NCBI RefSeq assembly: GCF_963678635.1
Contig: NC_087065.1
Span: 50,906,452-50,970,451, forward strand
Length of the DNA stretch: 64,000 bases
Source: Symsagittifera roscoffensis
Lineage: Eukaryota > Xenacoelomorpha > Acoela > Convolutidae
Direction of reading: 5' to 3'
Below are positions 45,846-56,328 of this stretch, in pieces. Position numbers and translations under genes: made by a program. Every line of letters starts with the position of its first letter. The stretch's first letter is position 1. The notes under the pieces were generated by a model that did no database searches, was not told the origin of the DNA, and saw only the letters and a list, made by a program, of their open reading frames with translations.

Positions 45846-45857
45846 CCTTGCCTCTTT

Positions 45858-46789
45858 TTACTCTGACTCCTTGTTTGCCTTTGCCAAGCTCTCTGCCAGG
45901 CATTGATCGGTGTTGCGAATCCATTGAGCCTGATCGACTCTCGCCTGCGACTTCACGTGTGTCAGTTCATCTCGCAAATTCTCCCGACCCTGGTGAGCTC
46001 CCTCGTCGACTTGATCTATTCTTTTAGTCATGTCCCGTCGCAGTTCTTCTAGGCCGGTCATTACGCCAGCAAACATGTCACTTATATCAACAGCCGCCCC
46101 AATGTCGGGGTTAGCCCCAGAGAAGATGAGGTCAACTACGGTTGCAGCCTGGTACTTGATGACGCGCCGCCCTTTTGGTTGCCCATCGACATCATCAACC
46201 TGTCGAACGTTGAGGACGCTCCCATCGTTATCCCATCAGACATGGGCCTGGTCGGCGAGGCGGACAACGCCTTCCTGCTCATGTCGTTCCTTGGGCACGG
46301 CGTGAAGTTCACATCCGGGTGAGTTATCTCGGGATGGTCATAACTGGAAGACAGACCTTCAGTTTGTAGTGACGCCATGCGCTCATCGTGCAAAGACTTC
46401 CAGCTCTTCTTGGCTTTCGAGCCCGTTTGTTCTTCACTCGGGCTTATACTCGACATCATCGCGTTCTTGCTCTGCTTGGCCAGAGATGAGTGGGTATTGG
46501 CCGGATGTGAAAGTTCTTTTCTCCACCTATGAGCCTTAGTCTCTGATTTGGACATTCCCATGAACAACAGCTCCTCTCGCGGCTCGACCTCGGAACGCTC
46601 CGAGGCCTCCTCCGTCCTCTCAACTTCCTCCCTTTCGAGGTCCTCGCTTGGCTCAAAGTCGGGTCGAATAAGCGTTCGTTCCCCTTCGTCAAAGGGATCC
46701 ACCAGCGCCTCGCTCGCCGGTCCGGCCTCGGCGCTTCGCCCTTGACTGCCATCGAGGTTCTTCTCGCTTCTCAATTTCATTCCGCTCAC
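45858..46789 (-). pseudogene. gag: Gag, N-terminal part (broken)
   Basis: A 217-codon frame (46136-46789, from the methionine MSGMKLRSEKN) is rich in Glu, Ser and Arg (for example FEPSEDLEREEVERTEEASE) and is probably disordered. It is followed in another frame by a 72-codon stretch (45858-46076) rich in charged residues and coiled-coil-like. Position and composition fit the N-terminus of Gag, with frameshifts between the parts. I recognise no conserved domain in this section. Confidence 0.55.
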
Positions 46790-47355
46790 TGAAAGATCAA
46801 CTTGACCTTTAGTCGATTCGTTGTCAGCGAAATGTCGGAAGCGCTGCTAAACGAAGATTGGCTACGCCTAGTTTTAAAATTTGGCGTGCTTCCCTTGGTC
46901 AGCCTGGGAATCTTTTTAGTCGATCCTAACGAGTCTATACGCTGCATATTTTGTAAAAAAAACTGTAATATTCGCGCAAATTAATGGCAATGCACACGTA
47001 CCGCAAATAAGTTCTTGTTAATTTACTTAACGCTGCCTACTCGACTTCGTCAGTATCAAAAATATAACTTAGATTTCTCGATGACAATATTAGTGACTCA
47101 GCTAAAGTTACACTCAGGGCCTGCTCAGTATTGATATAATGCTAACTCAACCCCGTCGTATAGTATAACAGTATCACAAAATTTTCACAAGATATAATCA
47201 ATACACAAAACACAACTGATAATCAGATAAGAATATCCTACAGGTGACAGCAACCTTTCGTCAGTATCAATTTATCGCCACACTCTTATGAAATCACTGC
47301 TTTGTTAAAATCAAAAAAAAAAATTGTAAAAAGGCAGTGATGATTCAGGAATAGA

Positions 47356-47724
47356 TCAATAAAACTTAGTCTTAAAGAAAAAGACTTCCCTCAATCGGAA
47401 CACTCCAAAAGAACAAAGCCCAGGACACTGTCTTCTCAAGTGAGTGTGTATTTGCGTAATACACTCACCGAGGTCTTCTTCTAGGCGTCCTGCGATAGCC
47501 CGAGTTGTCCTACTAAGTAGCTCAAGGCAACCTCTGATCGAAAAATTTCTAAAGTCTATGAAAAAGCTCCCCCACACCCGGGACGCTCCAAGTGCACGAT
47601 AGCAGGGAACAACTTTTCTTTTCAAGTGAGTGTGTATCTGCCTATTGCACTCAACGAGGTCTTCTTTTATGTGTTCCCGGATTGCCCGAGCTTTCGTATT
47701 AAGTAGCTCAAGGCAACCACACAA
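47356..47724 (-). CDS. Leader ORF built of two 60-residue repeats, unknown function
   Basis: A 122-codon open frame lies between the 5' LTR and gag. It consists of two head-to-tail repeats. Both begin CLELL, continue RAI...EDL.EC..QIHTHL.R, and end with a VWGSFF- or REVFFF-like stretch. The DNA repeats are about 180 bp long and clearly diverged, yet the frame is open through both. Many fixed positions (Cys, Leu, Glu, the QIHTHL block) suggest that coding may once have been selected. I recognise no family. It could instead be chance open frame in a duplicated structural RNA. Confidence 0.45.
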   Translation of the reverse strand: MCGCLELLNTKARAIREHIKEDLVECNRQIHTHLKRKVVPCYRALGASRVWGSFFIDFRNFSIRGCLELLSRTTRAIAGRLEEDLGECITQIHTHLRRQCPGLCSFGVFRLREVFFFKTKFY

Positions 47725-47929
47725 CCAAAATCACAATAAAAAAAATTTTTTTGTTCGGGTACCTCTAACAGACCCGATCTAGAATCCAAAGTTGATCACG
47801 AATCTCCGGATCAAATGGGCGCCTGAGATCTTAATATGCACGCCCGTTGGTAGTTGACCTTTTATTCCGACTCTAAATGGATATTCTAGTTGCTCAAGTT
47901 GCCCCAGAAGATACCCCTAAATTTTCAAT

Positions 47930-48320
47930 AAGGAGGGTTGCTAAGAGGCTTAAGTCACTCCGGAGGGTCACTCCGGAGGGTTGTTAAGACACTTAGCTTA
48001 CCTTGGAGGATTACTTCGAAGGGTACCTTTATCACCCAAGTTACTTCGGAGGGTCCCCCTAAACTCACTAAGGAGGGTCAATAAGGGGCTTAATACGCTC
48101 CGGAGGGTTATTTCGGAGGGTTCCTACAAAATTTCAAATTCTTTGAATATCACTTGTAAGGGTCTCCAAGTAGTCTCAGAAGGTATCAAAACAAGCTAAA
48201 TCCTCTGAGGGGGGTTGTTTTAACTTCTTCGGAGGGTCTCGTGGAAAATTTCCACTAAGGAGGGTTGCTAAGGAGCTTAGCTGACTCCGGAGGGTTACTT
48301 CGGAGGGTTCCCCCAAAATC
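47930..48320. repeat. Irregular GGAGGGT array in the element's leader
   Basis: About fifteen copies of GGAGGGT, most as CTCCGGAGGGT, CTTCGGAGGGT or TAAGGAGGGT, spaced irregularly at about 15-40 bp and often paired as CTCCGGAGGGTTACTTCGG. On the element's sense strand the unit is ACCCTCC. Scattered ACCCTCCG sequences in either direction continue to about 49900. The CTCCGGAG core is palindromic. Confidence 0.75.
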
Positions 48321-50068
48321 AAGAAAAAGGGTTATTCTGCCGCGATAAAGCCTCCGAATGCGGTGTAACAGACTTAAAACCAGGTTCGCTGACACGGTCA
48401 ACCTTCCCAGTAGGATAAAAAGGTGATCTTATAAAATTTTCTGCCGCTCGAAGGGTTCCGTAAAATTTTGACCCTCCGAACCGACAAATTCTAAAAAAAT
48501 TTTCTTTTCCGAGATTATCAGCTCAAAAACGGTTGCGGTCCGGAAACGTGGTCAAAAATTTCGACTTTAGGTACCAAAATTATTCCAATCGGTTGGCTAG
48601 TCTTTGAGAAATCGCCAAAAACGCGTTCGTCAAAATGGCCTCTTTTCACCACCTATATTGGTTCTGAAAGACTTTTTCCGCATTTCCTATTGAAAGTGCC
48701 TAAAAATAACTGAAGCGATTGTAATAGCCCCTTACAGCACTGGAACAATGCAAAAAACCGGATCAAAATTGGTTTGGAAACAAAAACTTGGCCAATAACT
48801 ATCAAATTTGGACCCTCCGATTCCTTCCTTTTCCAATCTCTATTCGTTAGCTCTATCCACGGAGCTAGTCGGAAGGTTACTCAAAATTTTCTCTAGTAAC
48901 CGAGCACGTTATGCTAGCACGCTCCTAACGCAAAAACTTTTATTGCTCTAACTCTGAAAGCTCAAAAACTCGATCCCCAAAACAACTTGACAAAATTCGG
49001 AAAATTATCAAAATTTTGACCAAAAATTTTTTGTCTTTTCTAACTTCTACTGAGTCCTTTTTCAAGCGGTTTCTTTAGTCAGGGGGATCGAACTACGTAG
49101 CAACTCCCTATATAAAAGCTTTTTGCTGTTCGGAAAATCTCAGATACCCAAAATTTTGGGGGTCTGCAGTTTGGTCGAAAATCAGTAATTTAAGATAAAG
49201 TTAGATGTTTTTCGGGTCTAAATAGGAGATAAGTAATATAGAATAAGGATAATATTCTATTAGTAGTCGTTAATGATTTTTACTATACCCTCCTTTGCAC
49301 CAAAATACCCGAAATAAGACCCTTAACTCGGAAATTCGTGATCGATGGAGGGTACAATGGGACCGCGCCAATCGTGCCCCCCACCTCTTAATTTTGATGA
49401 AACAGTGCCCGAACGATACTAAAATTGTTTCAACGATACCCAACAGTCGTTGTGGATGTTGTTCCTGATGCCCCTGTTGAGTGTGGAACACGTCGGTCAG
49501 CTTGCCACTCTACCCTCTGGCCACCGGCAAAATCACCATTAACGTGCTTAAATACTCAAATTACACTCAAGTGAGGGTACCCAACCCGTCACCAAAACAC
49601 ACAATCTTTTTATCAGAAATGATATAAATCAATCTGAAACAACAACAAAGAGGAAGGTCAGATCACATCTCGTCCGGAAATAACATATAAACTGTCACTT
49701 TATGTTTTTTATTGTTTTTGGTCTTTGGATTTTTTTACTGGTTTTTGTTCTTTTTTGTTTTGAAATAAATTATTTTTTGGCTTTTTCTTGGTTATAAACT
49801 ATTTTTGTTTCGTTTTACGCTTTCTCTTTAATTGTTTTTGGTCCCGGGACCTTGGGACAAGCGGGCTCATGACTTCCCACCTAACCCTCCGGCCCCCGGA
49901 ATTTTCGGTGTTAATTAAGTTAAAAAGCTAAATAGTACTAGGCGGAGGGTACGCACCTTCCCCCTAGTACAATAAAAGTCATTAAGGCCTCTAACTTAGG
50001 CATATGCCCGGAGCGGAGGATTCGTCGCTGAAACGTTTGCTGATTATGATGGTCTCGTGCCTTTAACA

Positions 50069-50087
50069 GGCCCACCCAGGAGCGCCA
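50069..50087 (-). promoter_or_regulatory. Primer-binding-site-like sequence
   Basis: On the minus strand the 5' LTR is followed by 12 bases and then TGGCGCTCCTGGGTGGGCC. The TGG complements a tRNA CCA end, and the following bases could pair with an acceptor and T-arm. The plus-strand form ends CCCACCCAGGAGCGCCA, which looks like a tRNA 3' end. I did not assign the tRNA. Confidence 0.4.
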
Positions 50088-50099
50088 TAAAAACGTCTA

Positions 50100-50971
50100 T
50101 GTAACATTCGCCCAAATACTACACAGTGACGGAGCGTAGAAAAAGTACCTATTAACGACTGGCAGTGGTCAGTTACCTTAATTATACTCGTTTTTCACCG
50201 TCTCGACCTTGCCAGTTGATTTTTTGGTCTGTTTAGGGTTAAGTAAAAAGTTACTATTTTTAGGCCATCAGTCAAACGACTTTTGATCAGCTTTCGTTTA
50301 CATGCGAACACAACCACATAGCTGAGTCTCGGATCCTCAGACTACGTGATTGCTATTAAAAACACGGCTCGAGTATCCTATTTTGTTATATTTTTGGTGA
50401 CAGTTCTATATTAAATCCATTGGAGATGGATTGACCCTTTCCTCTTCCTACTAAAATATGAAATAATACCGGTGTTAATTCAAAGCTTTATGGCATCAGA
50501 GTAGCTAAAAAAATATTTTACTATAGTTTTTCACCATATATCAGTCTCTGGGGAACCGAGCCTCCACTTCCGTGTTTTCATCGAGATAACGTCCTTACCA
50601 CTCCCAATTCGTGGCACGGGAGGGTACTGCTTTCCACCACTTCCCCACTGAAGCCTCCTTTCCCACTATCTTCTTCTGCTGAGGGTCTTATCGTGCGTGA
50701 TCGTCACGATAAGAGGCTTCGTTTTTCTGTGTTAAGGTGCCACTGTTTTCCACTATATTTGCTGTTGTTCTGACTTTTTCACCCTTTTCAGTCAAAATGG
50801 CCGTTTTCTGTATTTCTGAGAAATATCCAATCGACAATCGAAACTTTGAAAATAGAATTTTCTAGAATATTTCTACCCACGTTCGCAGCAATTTTTCGTC
50901 GTTAAGGCCTTTAATCGCTTTCTCGTGTCTCGCCGGAAGGTTGCTCTGTGCCAGTCTGGCAGAATGGCACA
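50100..50971 (-). repeat. 5' LTR of the giant element
   Basis: The 872-bp partner of the LTR at 28388-29271, with the same termini (TGTAACATTCGCCC and GGCAGAATGGCACA). It is placed so that all coding frames of the element point away from it on the minus strand. Its outer edge (50972) abuts Penelope-like coding sequence. Its inner edge is followed on the minus strand by a 12-nt spacer and a primer-binding-site-like TGG sequence. Confidence 0.9.
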
Positions 50972-53221
50972 CAAGGGAGGTAGTGAGAAAGGGTATAGAT
51001 GAGAAGTGGTGGCCTTCGGTAATAATCTATCTGAACGTGCAAGCAAGGTGTAGTGTCACTAACCTGATAAGCCGACACAAGAAAAAGCTTGAAAAATTTT
51101 CGGAAAGACAGGATACACCATTAAAAAACTTGGATGAAAGGTCAGTTAGAATTTTAGATGATGTGGTTTTGCCAAAACATCCGGTACGAGACAAGTTCAA
51201 TAAAATTCACTTCCTTGCGGACATTGACAGTTTTTTATCTGAATTGAAGTTAAATAGGTTCTCCGGAGAAAAATTATGTGAGATTGAGGCAGCTGCAAAG
51301 AGATATGCTAAGAATGTGAAACGGACCCTCTCTGACAAAGGTGTTGAAAAAGCCATAAAGTATTTGAAGGACAGCGGTCTTCTGACAGTAGCGTTTGATA
51401 AGGGCGTGGGTTTTTGTGTAAAGAAAAAAGAGACATATGAGAAGAAACCGAAAGATTTATTACAGGCAGAAGAATTTAATGAGAGGAAGAATCTGACAGA
51501 CAACGTGATCATGAAAATTGAAAAAGACATAAGCAAGGAATTACTCGCCATGAAAAAGAAGGACGAGATTAGCGAAATCTGTGTACTAGGTTGAGATCAA
51601 CTGGGCACAGCTGGCTAGGCTGTATGGATTAGCAAAAGTGCACAAATAAGGTACACCACTTCGTCCCGTCCTTTCTGTAACTGGTAGCTCACATGACAAC
51701 CTAAATAAAACATTGGCAAAGTACTTTGATGAAATTGAGGGGGCAAACATAGAAACGAACACTCAAATGGCCAGGGAAATCTCTGAGAAAACTGAACTGG
51801 ATTCTGATGACAGTATAATCTTTCTTGATGTTAAGAGTTTGTACACTAATGTCCCGCTCAAGGAAGCGGTTTAAATAGCCCTGAGGAGATTATATGAGCA
51901 AGTCAACCCTCTGGAAACATCTCGCAAGAATATGAAAAAATTACTGAAATTGGCAGTGTGTAGGGTACACTTCAAACGCAATGGTTTGTGGTATGTACAA
52001 AAAGACCGTTTAGTAATGGGCGCCTCCCTTGAAATAATACTGCCAATTTCTGGCTCAAAGAATACGAACCTGCATTAAAGAAAGAAGTACCAAAATTGGC
52101 TGTGCTAAAGGAGGTCTGCCCTGGATGTCAGAAAAAGGTGATAAGTTAGACTAAAGGGTTAGAATGGTACCATTTGAATTGGTACCATTTGGTGTGTGGT
52201 AGATATCGGATTCTGAATACGCAAACATCCCTGAAACAGTATGGTTTTGCGTTGCTTGCAAAAAACAACTGCAAGCAAATCGGGCTGAGAATAATTTTGA
52301 AATTTTCTAAGATATGTGGACGAAATAGTTAGAAATGTCAAGGGCGATCCTGGGTTAGTTCTCGAGGCTGCCAATAAAATGCATCCAAACTTGCAGTTCA
52401 CCATAGAAGAACTTGATAGTAACGGTAATTTGGCTTTTTTGGATTTAAATGTCAACGTGGACTAAGGAAAAAAGGTCACATGTGGTTTGTACCAAAAGCC
52501 CACTGATACCGGCATCATTCTAAATTTCAGAGGTTGCGCACCTTTACCGTACAAAAGAAATGTTATTGAAGGGACGGTTCATAGGGTTTTCAAAAGTACC
52601 TCAACATGGTAAAATTTTGACTAGGCATTGGAAAAAAAACGGAAACAGTGGATTGAAAATCAATATCCGAAAAATTGGTCGGACAGGGTAGTGTTTGAAA
52701 CTTTTAACAAGATCGTTGAGGGAAAGAAAAACTTAGAGTTGAAGGCATCAGATCGGAGAAATGATAGATGGTAAAAAGACTCACCCCCCTTTTTTACAAT
52801 GCAATATCGAGTCAATTGATCTCGACTGTTAGCTGCAAAGGTTGGGCAAATATCAGGGGCACGAATAATTCTTACAACAAGAAAATTGAAAACATGCTTG
52901 CCATCTCTCAAAATTTCTTTTGCTCGTGAACTGAGATCCAAAGTGGTGTATAAGCTTACATGTAGTGGATATAACTCCACCTAAGTCGACCAGACAGTCC
53001 GACATTTAGCCACGAGGGTCGATGAACATCACAAAGGGGACTAACCAGTAGGGCAACACTTGTTAGAGTGTATTAAGGAGGTAGGCGGTACTGCTGAGCT
53101 GAAGTCAGAGATTATAGACCAAACAGCCGACACTCATAAGCTACTCACACTAGAGGCTTTGCATATTTGGAGGGAGAGGCCGAGGATCAACACACGTGAG
53201 GAATTAACACTAAAATTATAG
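50972..53221 (+). pseudogene. Penelope-like element 1: RT and GIY-YIG endonuclease (broken)
   Basis: A 200-codon open stretch (to 51594) carries the helical region before RT (KLEKFSERQDTPLKNLDERS, LLTVAFDKGVGFCV). The RT follows with several stops: ARLYGLAKVHK..GTPLRPVLS, the KVHK hallmark of PLE, near 51613; IIFLDVKSLYTNVPL near 51818; MGASL near 52017; RYVDEIVRNVKGDP near 52310, where the usual second Asp of YVDD is Glu; FLDLNVNV; and LYQKPTDTGIILNFRGCAP near 52484. From 52940, VYKLTCSGYNST, RVDEHHKGD, GQHLLEC and WRERPRIN form a GIY-YIG endonuclease domain with a stop in the YVGQT block. The first ten residues of the open frame (MLCASLAEWH) are LTR-derived. Confidence 0.85.
52095..52240 (+). 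other. Cys/His-rich insertion in PLE RT (PHD-like remnant)
   Basis: Between the MGASL block and RYVDE the frame reads LKEVCPGCQKKVIS, then HLNWYHLVCGRY. The spacing C-x2-C ... H-LNWYH-x2-C resembles half of a PHD-type zinc finger. A matching LN.FHQVC occurs at the same place in PLE 2 (near 62730), so the insertion is an old feature of this PLE lineage. Confidence 0.5.
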
Positions 53222-53560
53222 TCCATGTATAACATGGCTAAAAGTTAAAAAAACTGACATGTCAGAATCAAAAATATTCCCAAATCAAAATTTTTTAACC
53301 ATGAAAGAAAAAAAGCTAAAAAACATAAAAAATTTACAGGAAAATGTTATTATTGATTACGTAATTTATTATGTAATAATGTTGCCTAAATTTGATTGGT
53401 CAAAAACTTTAAAAGCAATTTTAGAGGCGCTTCTCATTTTTTAGATCTTTGATCGTATTGTAAATATTGTAAAAAATTTTAATCCTGATGATGCAGAAAA
53501 AGTGCGAAAACGTTTGATATAACATTTTAAATTTCTTATAAACATTTTACGATTATTTTT
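53222..53560. other. Spacer after PLE 1
   Basis: A+T-rich, no recognisable gene. A 61-codon frame at 53259-53444 is lysine- and isoleucine-rich and looks like chance. Confidence 0.5.
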
Positions 53561-54170
53561 GTTCACTAGATAAAAATCATCATATCCATCATAGATAAAT
53601 CAACACGTTCTCTCAATTCATATCTACTCATATTCTAAAAAAAGAATCAGATGTTAATTAAACTCAACTCAGGGCAATTCCGGAAGCTGAAAGTTGTTTG
53701 AAAATCAGTTTCAGTCTCTTCCAAAGACCCTTCCGAATTCTTGAATCCGGTCGAAAAGCGGTCTTGTTACTGTCCAGGAAGGGTAGTAAAATCTTCCCAG
53801 TACCTCTCCGAATTCTCGGAAACTGCTCCGTAACGATTGTACAATTGTTACAACTCGGATAGTCTCGACTGTAATTTCAATTAGTCTTCACTCTTTTCTC
53901 TCACTGTCGAAAATCGTTGTTGTTTTTACCAGCGGAAATCGTTCTTCTGATTTTCGCGGTTTTAGTGTTCGCGAAAATTAAAAATGTTACGTGTCATACA
54001 TGCCCCAATCAAAATTTTAAAAATTGTGTCGTCACTCCAAACTGACCTCTCCCAATTCGTTAAATTGAACGATTAACACTGTTCATTCATCGAAACCGCC
54101 AACTTTCTCACTCGGCTGCTACCAGTAAAGTTTCGATGTTGCCATGCATTTTGATCATTCTGGTCGTATG
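53561..54170 (-). repeat. Diverged LTR C (truncated)
   Basis: Parallels the giant element's LTR from about its midpoint (landmarks: TCCATCATAGAT.GATCAAC against TCCATTGGAGATGGATTGAC, CTACTCATATTCTAAAA, GATGTTAATTA). Over its second half it matches 58880-59325 closely (CCGAATTCTTGAATCCGGTCGAA, CAGGAAGGGTAG, TTCGCGGTTTT, TTACGTGTCAT, GTCGTCACTCCAAA). Its right end meets the 3' end of the non-LTR element. Orientation is taken from the LTR match. Confidence 0.6.
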
Positions 54171-54189
54171 ACACAAAAATTAAATTTAT

Positions 54190-55482
54190 AGTCTTGTTAG
54201 TTAAACTACTGCTGTTTATGTTTGAATTTGTATTTTGAATTTGGTTCCAAATAAGAACCGATTTTCTAAAAAAAAAAAACAATTTTCGATATAATTACTG
54301 CTGAATCTTGCTTGAAAGTGTAGTTTTTTAGTTTTTTGTTCTCATCAATTGTGTTATTCATGACTTTTGTGTATGCCTGTAGTAATTTATGTTGGCGAAC
54401 TATTTTCAAATCGAGAAACAAGACAACCGGAAATATCTTGTATTCCAACTTAAGATCAGATGAAGAATCAAATTTTCTTCTGTCACAGCATGATTTTTTG
54501 CCCAACTAAAGCGATATTATTAGATTGGATGTCAAACTGCTTAATAGTATTGCTGCGTAGTGCAGATTGTCTATGACTAAAGCGTTCAGTAATAGTAATT
54601 GGTTTTTGATTGTCCGTGGTTTTTTTATCGATTGTAATGTTTTGATCGCGCAAACCATTTTTCTTAAACTATTTAAACTTCTCCCTGAAAGGTTAGAAAT
54701 TGATCAAGAACTACCCGCAAATATTTAACTTCTGGCTTTTCTTCTAATTTCTTATCAGCTATTTTTATACTGAGATCTGAATTGTGGTTTCTGCCTTGAT
54801 GTTTTTTGTTAAGTATTATCAACTCAATTTTCTTTCTGTTGAGTTTTAAAGAATATTTTGTGAAGTACAAAGACAAATTCTGACAGGATTTTTGCAGTAG
54901 ATGTAGGGCAATTTTGATGTCATTATCATCACAAAAAAGAAGTGTATCATCTGCATATTGACCACTTTGCAAGATTCATTTAAATTTTGTTCAAGTCATT
55001 TATGTATAGGTTGAAAATTAAGTGTCCCAAACTTGTACCTTGAGGTACGCCTTGGTAATATGAGATCCATTCGGATTCAGTTTTTTTAACTAAATCTTTC
55101 TGTTGTCTATTGTTTATAAAGCTATGAACCATTTCAATTGCTGATTCAGAGAATCCCAAATCATTCATTTTATTTTTTAAATAATCGTGGTTAATAGAGT
55201 TCCATTTCATTTCTGTCGCTCAGTTGTTTTAGGATTAAATAATTTTGATATGAAACTATTGTCTTTCAGGTTTACTTTTGGTTTGTCATTACGAATGTAG
55301 ACTATTTCAAGTGATGCGAATCTCTTCAGACAGCTGAATTTATTACAACTTAAAACGTTGAACATTTTTTTAGGGTTATTTTGCCAGCAGAAAGACTCCC
55401 AATTAATGCTTGTAAGTGCAGTTTTTAGTTTTTTTTTCTGAATATTTTGATCAATCGTAGATGGTGCGCTTAAACGGCGCAA
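54190..55482 (-). pseudogene. Non-LTR retrotransposon ORF2: reverse transcriptase (broken)
   Basis: Segments in order on the minus strand: SAPSTIDQNIQKKKLKTAL (55482), IKNDKPKVNL-type linker, MKWNSINHDYLKNKM, QGVPQGTSLGHLIFNLYINDL (near 55030), GQYADDTLLFCDDNDIKIAL with the catalytic YADD (near 54955), KLNRKKIELIILN, then thumb sequence IKNQLLLLNALVIDNLHYAA (near 54580) and a C-terminal tail to about 54270. The PQGTSLG and YADD motifs and overall order fit CR1/Jockey-type elements. Stops and frameshifts break it, and Gly-His replaces the common GP after SLG. Confidence 0.85.
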
Positions 55483-56106
55483 TTTTATTAACTACTTTTA
55501 GTTCAGATATCAAAATTGTAGCTAAGTGATCAGTTATAATTGGTGGAGTGAAATTTAAATCTTGGTTCTTCAAATCGGTTGAGTTTAAAACTGGGATAAT
55601 GTAGTCAATCAGGGTTTTTGAATGGGTTGGTGCTAATTTATTGATAACTTCTAAGTTATAGGATGTTCAAATTGTATCCAAGGTTTCTTTTTCTGCATTA
55701 TTGAGGACCATGTCGCCCATGAGAACAATATTTGAATTATAAGAGTGTGCGAAGTCAACTGACGAGCAAGTTTATCGACAAACTCTTTTGTGATTGATTT
55801 AATTGGATCATAGGAAATATTTAATAGTGTTGATCTTTCAGTTTTGTTCTTTTATTTTTTAATTTCTACCCAGATGCTCTCATGCTTTTGATGAAATTAG
55901 TTTAGATCTGCGCGTAATTTAGGCGGTAAGATTTTAGTAATGAGTATCATGACGCCTCCTTCTTTTGTTTTTTCGCTTACGACTGCTGATTTATCACATC
56001 GAAAAGAGACAAAATCAAACTTGATCATTTTTTGCTTAAAAAGTATCTCCGATATGTCATCAAATTCTACAATTGGACCTGGACAGCATAAAAGTAAATT
56101 TGACAA
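55483..56106 (-). pseudogene. Non-LTR ORF2: AP-endonuclease domain (broken)
   Basis: ISEILFKQKMIKFDFVSF and EGGVMILITK (56106-55930) fit the first half of an endonuclease/exonuclease/phosphatase fold. After several stops come IVLMGDMVLN (near 55720), KTLIDYIIPV (near 55610) and ITDHLATIL (near 55540), the GD.N and SDH-like catalytic blocks. This domain nicks target DNA for target-primed reverse transcription. Confidence 0.72.
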
Positions 56107-56328
56107 AAAAAAGAATCATACGAATGACCTAATGGAAAAAAATTGGCCACCCATGGAAATTTATTACTTTTTTCGAATTTGTTCAATTCTCGAAAAACTA
56201 TTATTTTGTTGCAATCGATGAACATAAGCACAAAGAAGCAAGTTAAGAGGTTATTTTTTAAGTTAAGAGGTTAAGAGGACATTTTTGAAAACTTCAAAAC
56301 AAAATACCAGGCTTATACCAAATTCTTC

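Larger units (their letters stand above)
46790..50099. other. Untranslated leader of the giant element
   Basis: This 3.3-kb stretch between the 5' LTR and gag carries the two-repeat small frame (47356-47724), the GGAGGGT array, and an A-rich tract on the sense strand (49690-49850, seen as T-rich on plus). Apart from these I see no gene. Other frames here are short and unrecognisable. Confidence 0.6.
28388..50971 (-). mobile_element. Giant Ty3-like LTR retrotransposon (22.6 kb) with macro and SGNH accessory genes
   Basis: Two related LTRs flank 20.8 kb. On the minus strand the order is: primer-site-like sequence, a 3.3-kb leader, gag (46789-44698), protease, RT, RNase H, integrase C-terminal module, macro-domain-like frame, coiled coil plus SGNH hydrolase frame, a very long frame of unknown function, and a polypurine tract. 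Ty3 elements are usually 5-10 kb, so more than 10 kb here is extra. Stops, frameshifts, changed catalytic residues and a missing integrase core show that this copy is inactive. It lies inside and antisense to a Penelope-like element. No transmembrane envelope-like protein is visible. Confidence 0.87.

Noticed and set aside
47981-48199. 72-codon plus-strand frame over the GGAGGGT array
   Set aside because: Its apparent LRRV repeats are a translation of the DNA repeat on the antisense strand of the element.
47930-48320. CRISPR-like array
   Set aside because: The repeat words are 7-11 bp with irregular spacing inside a eukaryotic retroelement, and there are no spacers or cas genes.
50041-50087. 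A genuine tRNA gene ending in CCA
   Set aside because: Only the 3' end resembles a tRNA. The rest does not fold into a cloverleaf, and the location fits a primer binding site.
28383-50976. Target-site duplication for the giant element
   Set aside because: The left flank AGCAA and right flank CAAGG share only three bases out of register. I could not support a 4-6 bp duplication.
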